The translations under genes were made by a program, and so were the position numbers. 64,000 bases of DNA. It comes from Haloactinospora alba (lineage in GTDB: Bacteria; Actinomycetota; Actinomycetes; Streptosporangiales; Streptosporangiaceae). Location: NCBI RefSeq assembly GCF_006717075.1, contig NZ_VFQC01000001.1, positions 1,116,001 through 1,180,000 of the forward strand. The letters run 5' to 3'. Below the pieces are notes generated by a model. The model made no database searches. It saw nothing but the letters and a program-made list of their open reading frames with translations, and was not told where the DNA came from. Of the stretch, positions 42,000 through 50,634 are shown piece after piece; positions within the stretch are counted from its first letter, which is position 1, and every line of letters begins with the position of its first letter.

Positions 42000-43172
42000 T
42001 CACTGTTCACCGGGAACCCGGGCTCGCCCCGGGGCGCCGGCGGTGGTTCCGGAACCGAACCGCGCGGGCCGGAAACCGGCCAGCTCCGCGGCTGGTGTCC
42101 CCGCCAACACCTCCCCGGCCACCATGGGCGCGAGTGCCGGCGCCAGGGTCACGCCGCTGTGGGTCACCACGGTGTACAGCCGCTGGTGGTCGTCGACGAA
42201 ACCGCACACGGTCAGACCGTCGGCGGGAAGGGCGCGCTGACCCACCCGTACGTCGGTGACACGGGTGTGCTCCCCGCCGGTGAGAACAGCGGCGAGGCGC
42301 TCCCGGAACTCCGCGGCGATGGCGGAATCGGGTCCCCCACCGGCGATGCCCCGGTCGGCGTCCGGGTCGAGGTCCAGCCCTTGGAGGACGAGACGTCCGC
42401 CGCCGTCCGGCCGGACGTTCAGTCGCGAGGTGGTCAGTACCCGCTGTAGACGTACCGGGGCCGGCTCCGTGTAGGCCAGATACCCGCCCGTGGCCGAACC
42501 GGGCTCTCGCGGGTCGGCCACGGGAAGGTGAACGTCCGCCGTGGCCAGGAGTTCCCCGGTCCACCGGCCCGCAGCGCTGATGACGGTGTCGGCCTCCACG
42601 GTCGTGCCGTCGTCGAGGGTCGCGGTGGCACCGCCGCTGTGGGTGGCCAGCTGTGTGACCCGGGCGGGACAGAGCACGCGGACCCCTCCCGCCCGAGCGT
42701 CGGTGAGCAGCCGCCCGAGGTACTCCCCCACACGGACGTGACCCTCCTCCGGGAAGAAGGCGAGGGAACGCGCGGATTCGGGGATGCGGAGTCCCGGCTC
42801 CAGGGACCGGGCCTGTTCGGGGTCGAGCCACTCCGCCGGACACCCCCGCTCGCGCAGTCTCGCCACCGAGTTCGCGAGGACGCGCTCGTGCTCGGCGTTG
42901 TCGGCCCACTCCAGGTTGCCCGTCGGAAAGAACCAGCGCGGGCCCCGGGGGTGCGCGGCGTCCATGGCGTGGTGGGCGCGCACCCCTGCCGCGTTCAGTT
43001 CGTGGTAGCTCAGTGGGTCCTTGGCGTGCGAGTTGACCCAGGCGAACGAGGTACTGCTGGTGCCCGCACCCGGACGGGACGCTTCCAGGACCGTCACCTC
43101 GTTCCCGGTACCGGCGAGTTGGTGGGCGATGGCCAGGCCGATCACCCCGCCTCCGACAATGACGACGCGCAA
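42000..43172 (-). CDS. FAD-dependent oxidoreductase (D-amino-acid oxidase/DadA-like)
   Basis: TTG start at 43172 after AGGGAGGG. The 390-residue protein has the dinucleotide motif VVIVGGGVIGLAIAHQLAGT, EASRPGAGTSSTSFAWVNSH for the FAD, the substrate-domain segment PTGNLEWADNAEHERVLANS, TVISAAGRWTGELL and a C-terminal YTVVTHSGVTLAPALAPMVA. It would oxidise an amino or imino acid with FAD. It is divergent from the Gfo/Idh gene across 297 bp, with no other partner. Confidence 0.87.
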   Translation of the reverse strand: MRVVIVGGGVIGLAIAHQLAGTGNEVTVLEASRPGAGTSSTSFAWVNSHAKDPLSYHELNAAGVRAHHAMDAAHPRGPRWFFPTGNLEWADNAEHERVLANSVARLRERGCPAEWLDPEQARSLEPGLRIPESARSLAFFPEEGHVRVGEYLGRLLTDARAGGVRVLCPARVTQLATHSGGATATLDDGTTVEADTVISAAGRWTGELLATADVHLPVADPREPGSATGGYLAYTEPAPVRLQRVLTTSRLNVRPDGGGRLVLQGLDLDPDADRGIAGGGPDSAIAAEFRERLAAVLTGGEHTRVTDVRVGQRALPADGLTVCGFVDDHQRLYTVVTHSGVTLAPALAPMVAGEVLAGTPAAELAGFRPARFGSGTTAGAPGRARVPGEQ

Positions 43173-43468
43173 TGGCGGCCCTCCCTGGTTGGTCGTCCGG
43201 TTTTGAGCAGGTGACGGACGCGTGGTCACGTTCCCGTCCGTCGGAACGCCGCGGCGGTGGGCCCACGAGCGAGGCGGGTTCGGGCCGGGGCGGGGCGCTT
43301 TCGGGTGCCACCCGTTCGCACGCCGGCTCCCGTGCCACGCGGCGGGCCTTGATCTCCCGCGCATTGTCCCGCACCCTGGCACCGGAACCGGCAGTCGCTG
43401 CCCGCCCTGGCACCCGAAAGCGGGACGGGACCGGCTGTTCGGGAGCGCGACGCGAGGAGGCGAGGCCG

Positions 43469-44725
43469 GTGCCGCCGGTGCGTGTCATGATCGTGGGGGC
43501 TGGATCACGCGGCAGCAGCTACGCGGAATGGATCCGCCACCATCCCGAAACGGCCGAGATCGTGGCCGTGGCGGAGCCCCGCCCCCAGTACCGGGAACCT
43601 CTCGCCGAGGCGAACGACGTTCCCCCGCAGGCCCGGTTCGGCGACTGGCGTGACGCGGTGGCGCACCCGCGCCTGGCTGATGTGGCGCTCGTCTGCACAC
43701 TGGACGACGCGCACCTGGAACCAGCGGTCGCGTTGGCGGAACGCGGCTACCACCTGCTGGTGGAGAAACCGCTCGCGCAGACCCCTGAGGAGTGCACGCG
43801 GATCGTGTCCGCGGCGCAGCGCAACGGGGTACTTCTCGGCGTGTGCCACGTGCTGCGCTACACCGCCTACACCCGCGTCATGAAAGAGATCGTGGACTCC
43901 GGCGGGATCGGGGAGATCGCCAGCGCCGACCACCTGGAACCGGTGGGATTCTGGCACCACGCCCACTCCTACGTGCGCGGCAACTGGCGCCGCGAGGACC
44001 ACAGTGCTCCGATGCTGCTGACCAAGTCCTGCCACGACCTGGACTGGTTGCGCTACGTGCTCGGCCGCGAGGCGGTGTCGGTGTCCTCCTTCGGCAACCG
44101 CAAACACTTCCGGCCCGAGGCCGCACCTTCCGGAGCCGCGTCCCGCTGTCTGGACTGCGCGGTCGAACCCGACTGTCCCTACTCCGCCCCGCGCATCTAC
44201 GGGAGTTTCCTCGACGAGGGGCACACCGGCTGGCCGCTGGACGTGCTGACGCCGCACCCCAGCCGGGAGACGGTCACTCGGGCCCTGCGTGAGGGCCCCT
44301 ACGGTCGCTGCGTCTACCATTGCGACAACGACGTGGTCGACCACCAGGTGGTCGCCCTGGAATTCGCCGGCGGGGCGTCGGCGACCTTCACCATGACCGC
44401 GTTCAACCGGGCGCGTCCGCGTCAGACGTCGATCTTCGGCACGCGCGGTGAGCTGTTCTGCGATGGTGACACGATCACGCACTACGACTTCCTCAGCGGT
44501 GCCAGCAGGACCATCGAGGTCGAACCGACCGACGACGGGCGAGGCGGGTCCGGCCATGGTGGGGGCGACGGCGGGCTGCTGGCCTCGTTCCTTTCCGCGG
44601 CCGCTGCTGGCGACCCCGAGATGGTGGTGACCAGTGGGGAGGACGCGTTGCGTTCGCACATGCTGGTGTTCACCGCGGAGCGGGCACGCCGCGAGGGCAG
44701 GGTTCTCCCGGTGGAGACCGGGTGA
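43469..44725 (+). CDS. Gfo/Idh/MocA-family oxidoreductase
   Basis: GTG 43469 follows AGGAGG at eight bases. The 418-residue protein has an N-terminal Rossmann fold (VMIVGAGSRGSSYAEWI, NAD(P) binding), the family motif YHLLVEKPLAQTPEECTRI and a C-terminal alpha/beta domain. A cysteine cluster CLDCAVEPDCPYSAPRIYG in the middle (about residue 229-247) is typical of a subgroup of sugar-acid dehydrogenases and may bind a metal. The substrate is probably a sugar or inositol derivative. Ends 91 bp before the siderophore gene. Confidence 0.87.
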   Translation: MPPVRVMIVGAGSRGSSYAEWIRHHPETAEIVAVAEPRPQYREPLAEANDVPPQARFGDWRDAVAHPRLADVALVCTLDDAHLEPAVALAERGYHLLVEKPLAQTPEECTRIVSAAQRNGVLLGVCHVLRYTAYTRVMKEIVDSGGIGEIASADHLEPVGFWHHAHSYVRGNWRREDHSAPMLLTKSCHDLDWLRYVLGREAVSVSSFGNRKHFRPEAAPSGAASRCLDCAVEPDCPYSAPRIYGSFLDEGHTGWPLDVLTPHPSRETVTRALREGPYGRCVYHCDNDVVDHQVVALEFAGGASATFTMTAFNRARPRQTSIFGTRGELFCDGDTITHYDFLSGASRTIEVEPTDDGRGGSGHGGGDGGLLASFLSAAAAGDPEMVVTSGEDALRSHMLVFTAERARREGRVLPVETG

Positions 44726-44777
44726 CGAACGGGGCATTCCCTGAGGTCGGCGCAGACATTGTCCCAAGTAAAAGTCT

Positions 44778-44792
44778 AGGTTAGCCTAACCT
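44778..44792. promoter_or_regulatory. Iron box (DmdR/IdeR operator)
   Basis: AGGTTAG-C-CTAACCT is a perfect 7-1-7 inverted repeat matching the actinobacterial iron-box consensus, 24 bases upstream of the start of the siderophore-interacting protein. It predicts repression by iron-loaded DmdR/IdeR. Confidence 0.9.
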
Positions 44793-44816
44793 GGATTTCC
44801 CGTAGGAAGGTGGTCG

Positions 44817-45674
44817 ATGTCTACACAACCGGCGTCCAGAAAACGGACTCTCAACCGGGGGCGTGTGCGGCGCGTGGAACACCTCAGTCCGCACATGGTC
44901 CGTCTCGTTCTCGGCGGTGACGGACTCTCCGCGTTCGAGGCCGGTGAGTACACCGACCACTACATCAAGCTCCTGTTCCCCCAGCCGGGGGTGGCCTACC
45001 CGGAACCGTTCGACATGGACGCCGTCCGCCGGGACATGCCGCGTGCGCAGTGGCCCGCCACCCGCACGTACACGGTGCGTTTCTGGGACCCCCAGGCACG
45101 GGAGCTCACCATTGACGTTGTCTACCACGGGGACATGGGGCTGGCTGGACCGTGGGCGGCCGCTGCCCAGCCGGGGGACGAGATCTATTTCCTCGGTCCC
45201 GGTGGCGCCTACGCTCCCGACCCCGCCGCCGACTGGCACCTGCTCGCCGGGGACGAGAGCGCCCTTCCGGCCATAGCCGCCTCAGCGGAGCGTCTGCCGT
45301 CGGGAACCCCCGCCCATGTGGTTGTCGAGGTCTCGGGGCCCGCCGAGGAACAGGAGATCCCCGCTCCGGCATCCGCCACCGTCCAATGGGTTCACCGGGA
45401 GAACCGGAGGGTGGGGGAAGCCCTGGTGGAAACGGTGCGTTCCCTCGCCCTTCCCGAGGGCAGGGGGCAGGCGTTCGTGCACGGGGAAGCGGGAGCGGTC
45501 AAGGACCTCCGGCGTTTCCTGCGGTTCGAGCGGGACATGTCCCGGGACCAACTGTCGGCGTCGGGTTACTGGAAACTCGGTAACGACGAGGACGGGTGGC
45601 AAGCCGCGAAAACGGAGTGGAACCGCGAGGTCGAGAGGGAGGAAGAAGGCCTGGCGGCGTCCCCCACCCACTGA
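44817..45674 (+). CDS. Siderophore-interacting protein (ferric-siderophore reductase, ViuB/SIP type)
   Basis: The 285-residue protein has the FAD domain (VRRVEHLSPHMVRLVLGGDG, ARTYTVRFWD region with RTYTVR) and the NAD(P)-type domain (LLAGDESALPAIAASAERLP, VVVEVSGPAEEQEIPAP), with AFVHGEAGAVKDLRRFLRF and the end SGYWKLGNDEDGW. It releases iron from siderophores by reduction in the cytoplasm. The iron box directly upstream predicts expression in iron starvation. ATG with GGAAGGTGG ahead. No transporter gene is adjacent. Confidence 0.92.
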   Translation: MSTQPASRKRTLNRGRVRRVEHLSPHMVRLVLGGDGLSAFEAGEYTDHYIKLLFPQPGVAYPEPFDMDAVRRDMPRAQWPATRTYTVRFWDPQARELTIDVVYHGDMGLAGPWAAAAQPGDEIYFLGPGGAYAPDPAADWHLLAGDESALPAIAASAERLPSGTPAHVVVEVSGPAEEQEIPAPASATVQWVHRENRRVGEALVETVRSLALPEGRGQAFVHGEAGAVKDLRRFLRFERDMSRDQLSASGYWKLGNDEDGWQAAKTEWNREVEREEEGLAASPTH

Positions 45675-45783
45675 ACCCCCTGGAACGGGGGCGGTCAGAC
45701 GTGAGGAACGGCCTTCTAGACGGTGCGGGCGCCGGTTACCATGTGAAGTGGTTCGGCTACCATTCCCCCTCCGAGGAGGCGCC

Positions 45784-46743
45784 ATGTACCTCGACTCCTG
45801 CCGCGACCTCAAGTACTCCCTCCGGGAACGCACCGAGTCCCTGACCGCCGGAACCGGACTGTGGTGGCTGGGACTGGGCATCAGCCGGGACGCTTCCGGC
45901 GGTTACCGACTGGCGGTGCGTGTCACCGACACCCGCCAGGTACCGGAACTGCTGCGGCGTCTCGCCGCCGAGGCCCACGACGAGCTGGACGCCTTCTCCA
46001 CCGGTGAGGTCCGCGCTCTCGGGGGGTTCACCCCGGAGGAGCTGCAGGAGCGCCACCGTCCCCTCGTCCCCGGATGCTCGGTCGGACACACGAACGTCAC
46101 GGCGGGAACCCTCGGCGGCTTCGTCCGGGTCGACGGGACCGTGCACGCGCTGTCCAACAGCCACGTTCTCGCTGATTCCGGTGCGGCCGATACCGGCGAC
46201 ACCGTCGTACAGCCCGGACCCGCGGATGACGGGACCGCTCCCGCCGACACCGTCGGCACACTCACGGACACGGCCCCGTTGCACACGGACCAGACCAACA
46301 CCGTTGACGCAGCCGTCGCCCGTATCCGGGAGGGCACCGGCTACGACCCGGCCGCCTATCCCGGGGGAAGGATCACCGAAACCACGGACGATCCCTCGTC
46401 GCATGTCGCGAAACTGGGGCGCACCACCGGCCACACGCGGGGCCGTATCACCGCCTTCGAGGTGGATGGCCTACGCGTGGCGTTCCCCGTCGGGGAATTG
46501 GAGTTCGACAACCAGATCGAAATCACCGGAGAAACCGGGGGGTTCAGTGAGGGCGGCGATTCCGGTTCGCTGATCTGGGACGAGGAGGCGCGTGCCGCGT
46601 TGGGGCTCCTGTTCGCGGGTAGCCAGTCCGGAGGACCGAACGGCAGCGGGTTGACCTATGCCAACCCGATCCGGGAGGTGCTGGAGGCACTCGCCGCTGA
46701 ACTGGTGGGATACGGGGATGAGCACGCTGGAGCACGCCCGTGA
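45784..46743 (+). CDS. Trypsin-like (chymotrypsin-fold) serine protease
   Basis: The 319-residue protein starts at ATG 45784 after GAGGAGGCG. It has a variable ~90-residue N-terminal region, then GTLGGFVRVDGTVHALSNSH with the catalytic His (SNSHVLAD), TVDAAVARI with the Asp, and GGFSEGGDSGSLIWDEEARA with the Ser. No signal peptide is visible, so it seems intracellular. The 3' end overlaps by 26 bases a second small gene that repeats the theme of its own N-terminus (GLGISRDASGGYRLAVRV against GVGITRDTAAGYTVEVRL). Confidence 0.85.
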   Translation: MYLDSCRDLKYSLRERTESLTAGTGLWWLGLGISRDASGGYRLAVRVTDTRQVPELLRRLAAEAHDELDAFSTGEVRALGGFTPEELQERHRPLVPGCSVGHTNVTAGTLGGFVRVDGTVHALSNSHVLADSGAADTGDTVVQPGPADDGTAPADTVGTLTDTAPLHTDQTNTVDAAVARIREGTGYDPAAYPGGRITETTDDPSSHVAKLGRTTGHTRGRITAFEVDGLRVAFPVGELEFDNQIEITGETGGFSEGGDSGSLIWDEEARAALGLLFAGSQSGGPNGSGLTYANPIREVLEALAAELVGYGDEHAGARP

Positions 46744-46963
46744 GGCCAAACGGCTCGTACGCGAACGGTTCGGTGCCGATCCCCGGGTGGTGGGGGTCGG
46801 CATCACCAGGGACACAGCGGCCGGTTACACCGTCGAGGTGCGGCTGGCGAGCAGACTGGACGTGACACCGCCCGGTCAGGTGCGCTCCGAGATCGGTGGC
46901 GACACGGCTGAGGTTCCGGTGAGCTGGAGGGTCACGGGACCGGTCCGGCCGAGTGAGGCGTAA
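46718..46963 (+). CDS. Small partner protein of the serine protease
   Basis: The 81-residue product starts inside the protease gene. It contains DPRVVGVGITRDTAAGYTVE, which resembles the N-terminal domain of the protease itself (GLGISRDASGGYRLAVRV), suggesting a free copy of that domain. It might serve as a propeptide-like inhibitor or a dimer partner. No signal peptide. The end is 75 bp before the convergent XRE gene. Confidence 0.65.
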   Translation: MSTLEHAREAKRLVRERFGADPRVVGVGITRDTAAGYTVEVRLASRLDVTPPGQVRSEIGGDTAEVPVSWRVTGPVRPSEA

Positions 46964-47038
46964 GGACCTCCCACCGGGTTGCACGGTGAACCGAGGGGAA
47001 GCCGCGGGTAGCCACCCCTGCGGGACAGGGCGTAGGGC

Positions 47039-47947
47039 TCACTCCATGTCGTCGCGGATCTGCTTCAGGTAGCGGATGGTTTCCGAAGCTGGGAGCGCCT
47101 CGAGGCACAACCGGTCCATGACCACCATGTAATGGTCCGTCTCGTCGGGTTTGTCGAAGTAGACGGCGCTGGTGAGCTGTTCCAGGTAGACCACGTCCGG
47201 CAGGTCCGCCCCGTTGAACCGCAGGATGCTGAACGGTCCGCCGGCAGCAGCATGCCCGCCCCTGTCGAAGGGGATGATCTGCAGGGTGACGTTCGACATC
47301 GCGGCCATCTCGAGGAGGTGCTCGATCTGCCCCCGCATGACGTCCGGACCGCCGAGGGGCCGCCGGAGCGCGGCCTCGTCCACAACCGCCCACACCTTGG
47401 GCGCGTTCGGACCGGTGAGACGCTGTTGCCGGGCCATGCGCAGCCGGACGCGGCGGTCGACCTCGACATCGGGGCTGCTGCCGTGGGCGAGCGTGACGAC
47501 AGCGCGGGCGTAGTCCTCGCTTTGCAGCAGTCCTGGCACGAACTGCAGTTCGTAGGTCCGGATGATCGAGGCGGCCTCCTCCAGACCGACGTAGACCTCG
47601 AACCAGTTCGGCAGGACATCGCTGTACTTGTGCCACCAGCCCGGGGAGTTGGCCTGCCGGGCGAGGTTGAGGAGGGACTCGCGCTCCTCCGGGGAGGTCA
47701 CCCCGTAGAGGGTGAGAAGGTCAGCGACGTCACGCTCCTTGAAACTGACCTGGCCCAGTTCCAGACGGCTGATCTTGGCGTGTGAGGCCCGGATCTCGTA
47801 CCCAGCGCTCTCGCGCGTGATGCCCTTCTCGGTGCGCAGCCGACGCAGCTGGGTTCCCAGCAGAATGCGCAGTACGGTGGGTCCACCGCGAGAGTACTCA
47901 ACGACACTGGCGGGTGCTGTGTTCTCGCCTACCCGAGCTAAATCCAT
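47039..47947 (-). CDS. XRE-family regulator with DUF5753 sensor domain
   Basis: The 302-residue protein has an N-terminal HTH (LLGTQLRRLRTEKGITRESA, then SHAKISRLELGQVSFKERDV) and a C-terminal DUF5753 domain (LQFVPGLLQSEDYARAVVTL, VWAVVDEAALRRPLGG, MSNVTLQIIPFDRGGHAAAG, LEQLTSAVYFDKPDETDHY). These regulators pair with DUF397 proteins and anti-sigma-like ATPases, and both are encoded downstream (48180 and 48872). They commonly control development or antibiotic genes. Confidence 0.9.
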   Translation of the reverse strand: MDLARVGENTAPASVVEYSRGGPTVLRILLGTQLRRLRTEKGITRESAGYEIRASHAKISRLELGQVSFKERDVADLLTLYGVTSPEERESLLNLARQANSPGWWHKYSDVLPNWFEVYVGLEEAASIIRTYELQFVPGLLQSEDYARAVVTLAHGSSPDVEVDRRVRLRMARQQRLTGPNAPKVWAVVDEAALRRPLGGPDVMRGQIEHLLEMAAMSNVTLQIIPFDRGGHAAAGGPFSILRFNGADLPDVVYLEQLTSAVYFDKPDETDHYMVVMDRLCLEALPASETIRYLKQIRDDME

Positions 47948-48179
47948 ACGTTCCCCTCAGATCTCCTGGCGATAGCGCCAGTCAATCAGATGTAAAGAGA
48001 ACCCGTCGATTGTTCGTGTTGACCGACAGCGACTGGCCTGTAGTCCGGGGTCAATCTACCCATTATGGCCACTACGCGCGAGTAGTCCAGGGTATGCGGC
48101 GAGAGACGACGCGGGAAATTCGGCTGGAACGTGGCCTGACGCGCGCAAACGGTTGCCAGGCCACGGCAACTCTGGGAAC

Positions 48180-48416
48180 TCAGCTGACCAGGTAGTCGAA
48201 ATCGCCCTGTTTCGCACCCTGCACGAAAGCCGTGACCTCGGCCGGTGTATAGACCAGCGCGGGGCCGTTCGGATCCCGCGAGTTGCGCATAGCTATCTCA
48301 CCATGTGGCAGCTGCGCCACCTCGACACAGTTCCCGTTGGGGTTACTCAGCGTGCTCTTGTGCCACACCGCTCCCGGGATCTCGCTGGCCGGGACGCCGT
48401 TCTCGTAGCGCTGCAT
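48180..48416 (-). CDS. DUF397 small protein
   Basis: The 78-residue product has the DUF397 pattern AVWHKSTLSNPNGNCVEVAQ, then IAMRNSRDPNGPALVYTPAE and TAFVQGAKQGDFDYL. The ATG at 48416 follows GGAAGGGG. DUF397 proteins are the partners (often antagonists) of the XRE/DUF5753 regulators. It lies between the XRE gene and the divergent ATPase gene, which completes the trio. Confidence 0.88.
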   Translation of the reverse strand: MQRYENGVPASEIPGAVWHKSTLSNPNGNCVEVAQLPHGEIAMRNSRDPNGPALVYTPAEVTAFVQGAKQGDFDYLVS

Positions 48417-48440
48417 CGGGTTCCCCTTCCAAACATCAAA

Positions 48441-48450
48441 TGCACGTGCA
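48441..48450. promoter_or_regulatory. Operator-like palindrome upstream of DUF397 gene
   Basis: TGCACGTGCA is a perfect 10-bp palindrome 25 bases upstream of the DUF397 start. Related TGCAC/GTGCA words recur at 48774-48799 next to the divergent ATPase gene. Confidence 0.4.
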
Positions 48451-48773
48451 TCAGTGTTTACATCGGTGTTTGCATCCGTCCTTGCACACGTAATGTAGAG
48501 CACCGGAACTGATTCACGCCAAATAGCGTTCGGTCGAGAGCGGGGGAACCGGACGGGCGCGTGTATCGGCAGACCCAGGAACTCGCAGCGAAAACGCAGG
48601 TCAGGGAATTGCTTGTCTGGCTAGTTCGAGTGTTGCCCGACGGGCGGGGCCGAGGGGCTCGGCTCGGGCGCCCTGCTTGCGGAGGGAAAATGACGCTCCG
48701 GCGAGTTTTTGGCTTAGTTTCTATAACGAAACATTTCCGCAGTGTGCGGTTGCGGGGGAAACTGTGGAGTACA

Positions 48774-48799
48774 GTATGCACATGCATACGTGCTTGCAC
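48774..48799. promoter_or_regulatory. Two adjacent inverted repeats upstream of the HATPase gene
   Basis: GTATGCA-CA-TGCATAC (48774-48789) is followed directly by GTGC-TT-GCAC (48790-48799). Together with TGCACGTGCA at 48441 they form a repeated GTGCA-type element in the divergent 48417-48871 region, the plausible target of the XRE regulator. Otherwise this 455-bp region has no gene. Confidence 0.5.
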
Positions 48800-48871
48800 A
48801 TGTAAGGAACAATAAGGAAAGGTGTACGTAGCCCGATACCGCGCGCATAGCCCAACAGTGCAAGGAACGCG

Positions 48872-49435
48872 ATGACCGCGCACTCTGCTTACTCCAGAGC
48901 CGGAGACCTGTTCGCGCAGATGAGGGGGGAACAGGTCTCCCATGACGTTGAGGACGATGGCATGTTGTGTGGGTGGCGTGGACTCTCGCGTGCCCCACTC
49001 CCGGTGGGGGAGTACGTGATCGACTCGGCCATGGCTATCCGCGGTTTGGACTTCCAGCCGGCGTCCGTGGGCGCCGCACGCACATTCACGGAGACAGTGC
49101 TGCGTGAGTGGGGTGTGGGGGAGAACTGGGAGAACGCCCGGCTCCTCGTCTCCGAACTCGTCACCAACGCGTGCACGCACGCCCGGCCCCGACGGTCGGG
49201 GACCCTCTCCGAGTGGTCCATCCAGGTGGGGCTCGTACACCGCGGTTCACACGTGAGCCTCCTCGTGTTCGACCCCAGCTATCGCGAACCGGCGCTACGT
49301 GCTCCCGACCGGTTCGTCGAGGGCGGGTGTGGACTCCGTCTGATCGAGTTCTTCAGCTCTGACTGGGGCTGGGACATTCTCGACGGCCAGGGCAAGGTGG
49401 TCTGGGCGGACATCACCATGTCTGGCCGGTCGTGA
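48872..49435 (+). CDS. Anti-sigma-like ATP-binding protein (HATPase_c, RsbW type)
   Basis: The 187-residue protein has an N-terminal extension of ~60 residues and then a Bergerat-fold domain: ASVGAARTFTETVLREWGVG, the N box LLVSELVTNACTHARPR, and the G-box area FVEGGCGLRLIEFFSSDWGW. It should bind ATP and act as an anti-sigma kinase or regulator. It is divergent from the XRE/DUF397 pair. ATG start after GCAAGGAACGCG. Confidence 0.85.
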   Translation: MTAHSAYSRAGDLFAQMRGEQVSHDVEDDGMLCGWRGLSRAPLPVGEYVIDSAMAIRGLDFQPASVGAARTFTETVLREWGVGENWENARLLVSELVTNACTHARPRRSGTLSEWSIQVGLVHRGSHVSLLVFDPSYREPALRAPDRFVEGGCGLRLIEFFSSDWGWDILDGQGKVVWADITMSGRS

Positions 49436-49469
49436 GCGGACGCCGCTGGTCGTAACCGGCGGCGTCCGC
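49436..49469 (+). terminator. Terminator after the HATPase gene
   Basis: GCGGACGCCGC (49436-49446) pairs with GCGGCGTCCGC (49459-49469); it starts at the base after the stop codon. Confidence 0.7.
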
Positions 49470-49578
49470 GTTCATCTTCCACCGTTGTCTCTCCCGGAGA
49501 ACAGTGTGGTTTCCCCTCCGAAACGGTAGTCCGGGTGCTCCGGCGGCCGTGTGCGAACGGGAAAGCGGTCCGACAAAG

Positions 49579-49608
49579 CGGTCCGCTCCCCAGACGTGGA
49601 GCGGACCG
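49579..49608. terminator. Hairpin downstream of the GDPD-like gene
   Basis: CGGTCCGCTCC (49579-49589) pairs with GGAGCGGACCG (49598-49608), an 11-bp perfect stem between two converging genes. Confidence 0.65.
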
Positions 49609-49653
49609 TCGCCGAACCCGTTACTGGTTTTCCTGGGAGGAACCGGAATGACC

Positions 49654-50400
49654 CTACCCGGTGACAGCGGATCCGGGCGTGGCGTTCCCCTCGTGGTAGT
49701 TGTGCTGGAGCTGCTCATCCCCGGAAAGTTTCACGAGGTCGGATGGGTAATCGGTCATGATCGCGTCGATTCCCATTCCCATTAACCGCGCCATCTCCGG
49801 AAACTCGTTCACGGTCCATGCCGATACCGCGTACCCGTTGCGGTGGGCCTCGGTCACGATCTCGCGCGTGACGAGACTGTGGTGAGAGTTGTAGAACCGG
49901 GGTCTGAGGTCCTCCCAGAGTTCGGCCGGGGGGAGGGTCGGCTGGTCCCACGTCAGCGCGAGCTGTGCACCAGGATGCTGGGTGCGCAGGGAGCGCATCG
50001 TCTCGACCGGTCCGGTGTACAGTGCATAGCCGGAAAGCCCGTGCTCGTTGAGGACCGTCTCCGCTGCCAGAGCGGTGTCCACGGAGCGCACCTCCAGCAT
50101 GAGCGGTACGGGGCGTGGACGGCTCGTATCGGACAGGACCTCCATGAGTGTGGGAACACGCTGTTCCGTCTCAGCGTTCATTGCTGCCAGTTCGGCCAGG
50201 GTGAGCTCGGAAACCGGTTGGGGTGGGCCGTGTGATGGACCTACGGTCTCCTCCCGGAGAGCGATCACATGCCGGTCCGCTGTGAGCTTGAGGTCGATGG
50301 TGACCATCCCCGCGCCTTCTGCCATCGCTGAACGGATGGCGGGGAGGGTGTTCTCCCGATACCGGATGGTGTCACCACGATGGGCGATCGCCAGCGTCAT
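49654..50400 (-). CDS. Glycerophosphodiester-phosphodiesterase-like protein with altered active site
   Basis: The 248-residue TIM-barrel protein has the GDPD start LAIAHRGDTIRYRENTLPAI, with the first catalytic His (HRG) and the EN pair. In the usual ExDxxxTxDG..VvxHD region it has VTIDLKLTADRHVIALREET: the first Glu is Thr and the HD is RE. One of the two catalytic His residues and one metal ligand are therefore missing. The later part (LMLEVRSVD, YAVSAWTVNEFPEMARLMGM, AIMTDYPSDL) is normal. It may have lost or changed activity. ATG 50400. Confidence 0.85.
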   Translation of the reverse strand: MTLAIAHRGDTIRYRENTLPAIRSAMAEGAGMVTIDLKLTADRHVIALREETVGPSHGPPQPVSELTLAELAAMNAETEQRVPTLMEVLSDTSRPRPVPLMLEVRSVDTALAAETVLNEHGLSGYALYTGPVETMRSLRTQHPGAQLALTWDQPTLPPAELWEDLRPRFYNSHHSLVTREIVTEAHRNGYAVSAWTVNEFPEMARLMGMGIDAIMTDYPSDLVKLSGDEQLQHNYHEGNATPGSAVTG

Positions 50401-50634
50401 GAGGATATCTCCGCGACGGTGTCGACGATGATGCTTCCGGGGGGTACGCGCACAAGCGTGCCAAAAACTGCGGCACGTCGCGCGAAAGTCCGGAAAACCC
50501 GCTTCTGGGAACGAGGCCGGTGCGGGGTTGGGAACTGTTCCTTGTTGTGTGGGGAACAGATCACTGCGTGCTAATTTCACAACTCTCGGTGACAGTTCGG
50601 GTGTCCGGGGCTGTCCGCGCGGGAGTGCCGCCAC

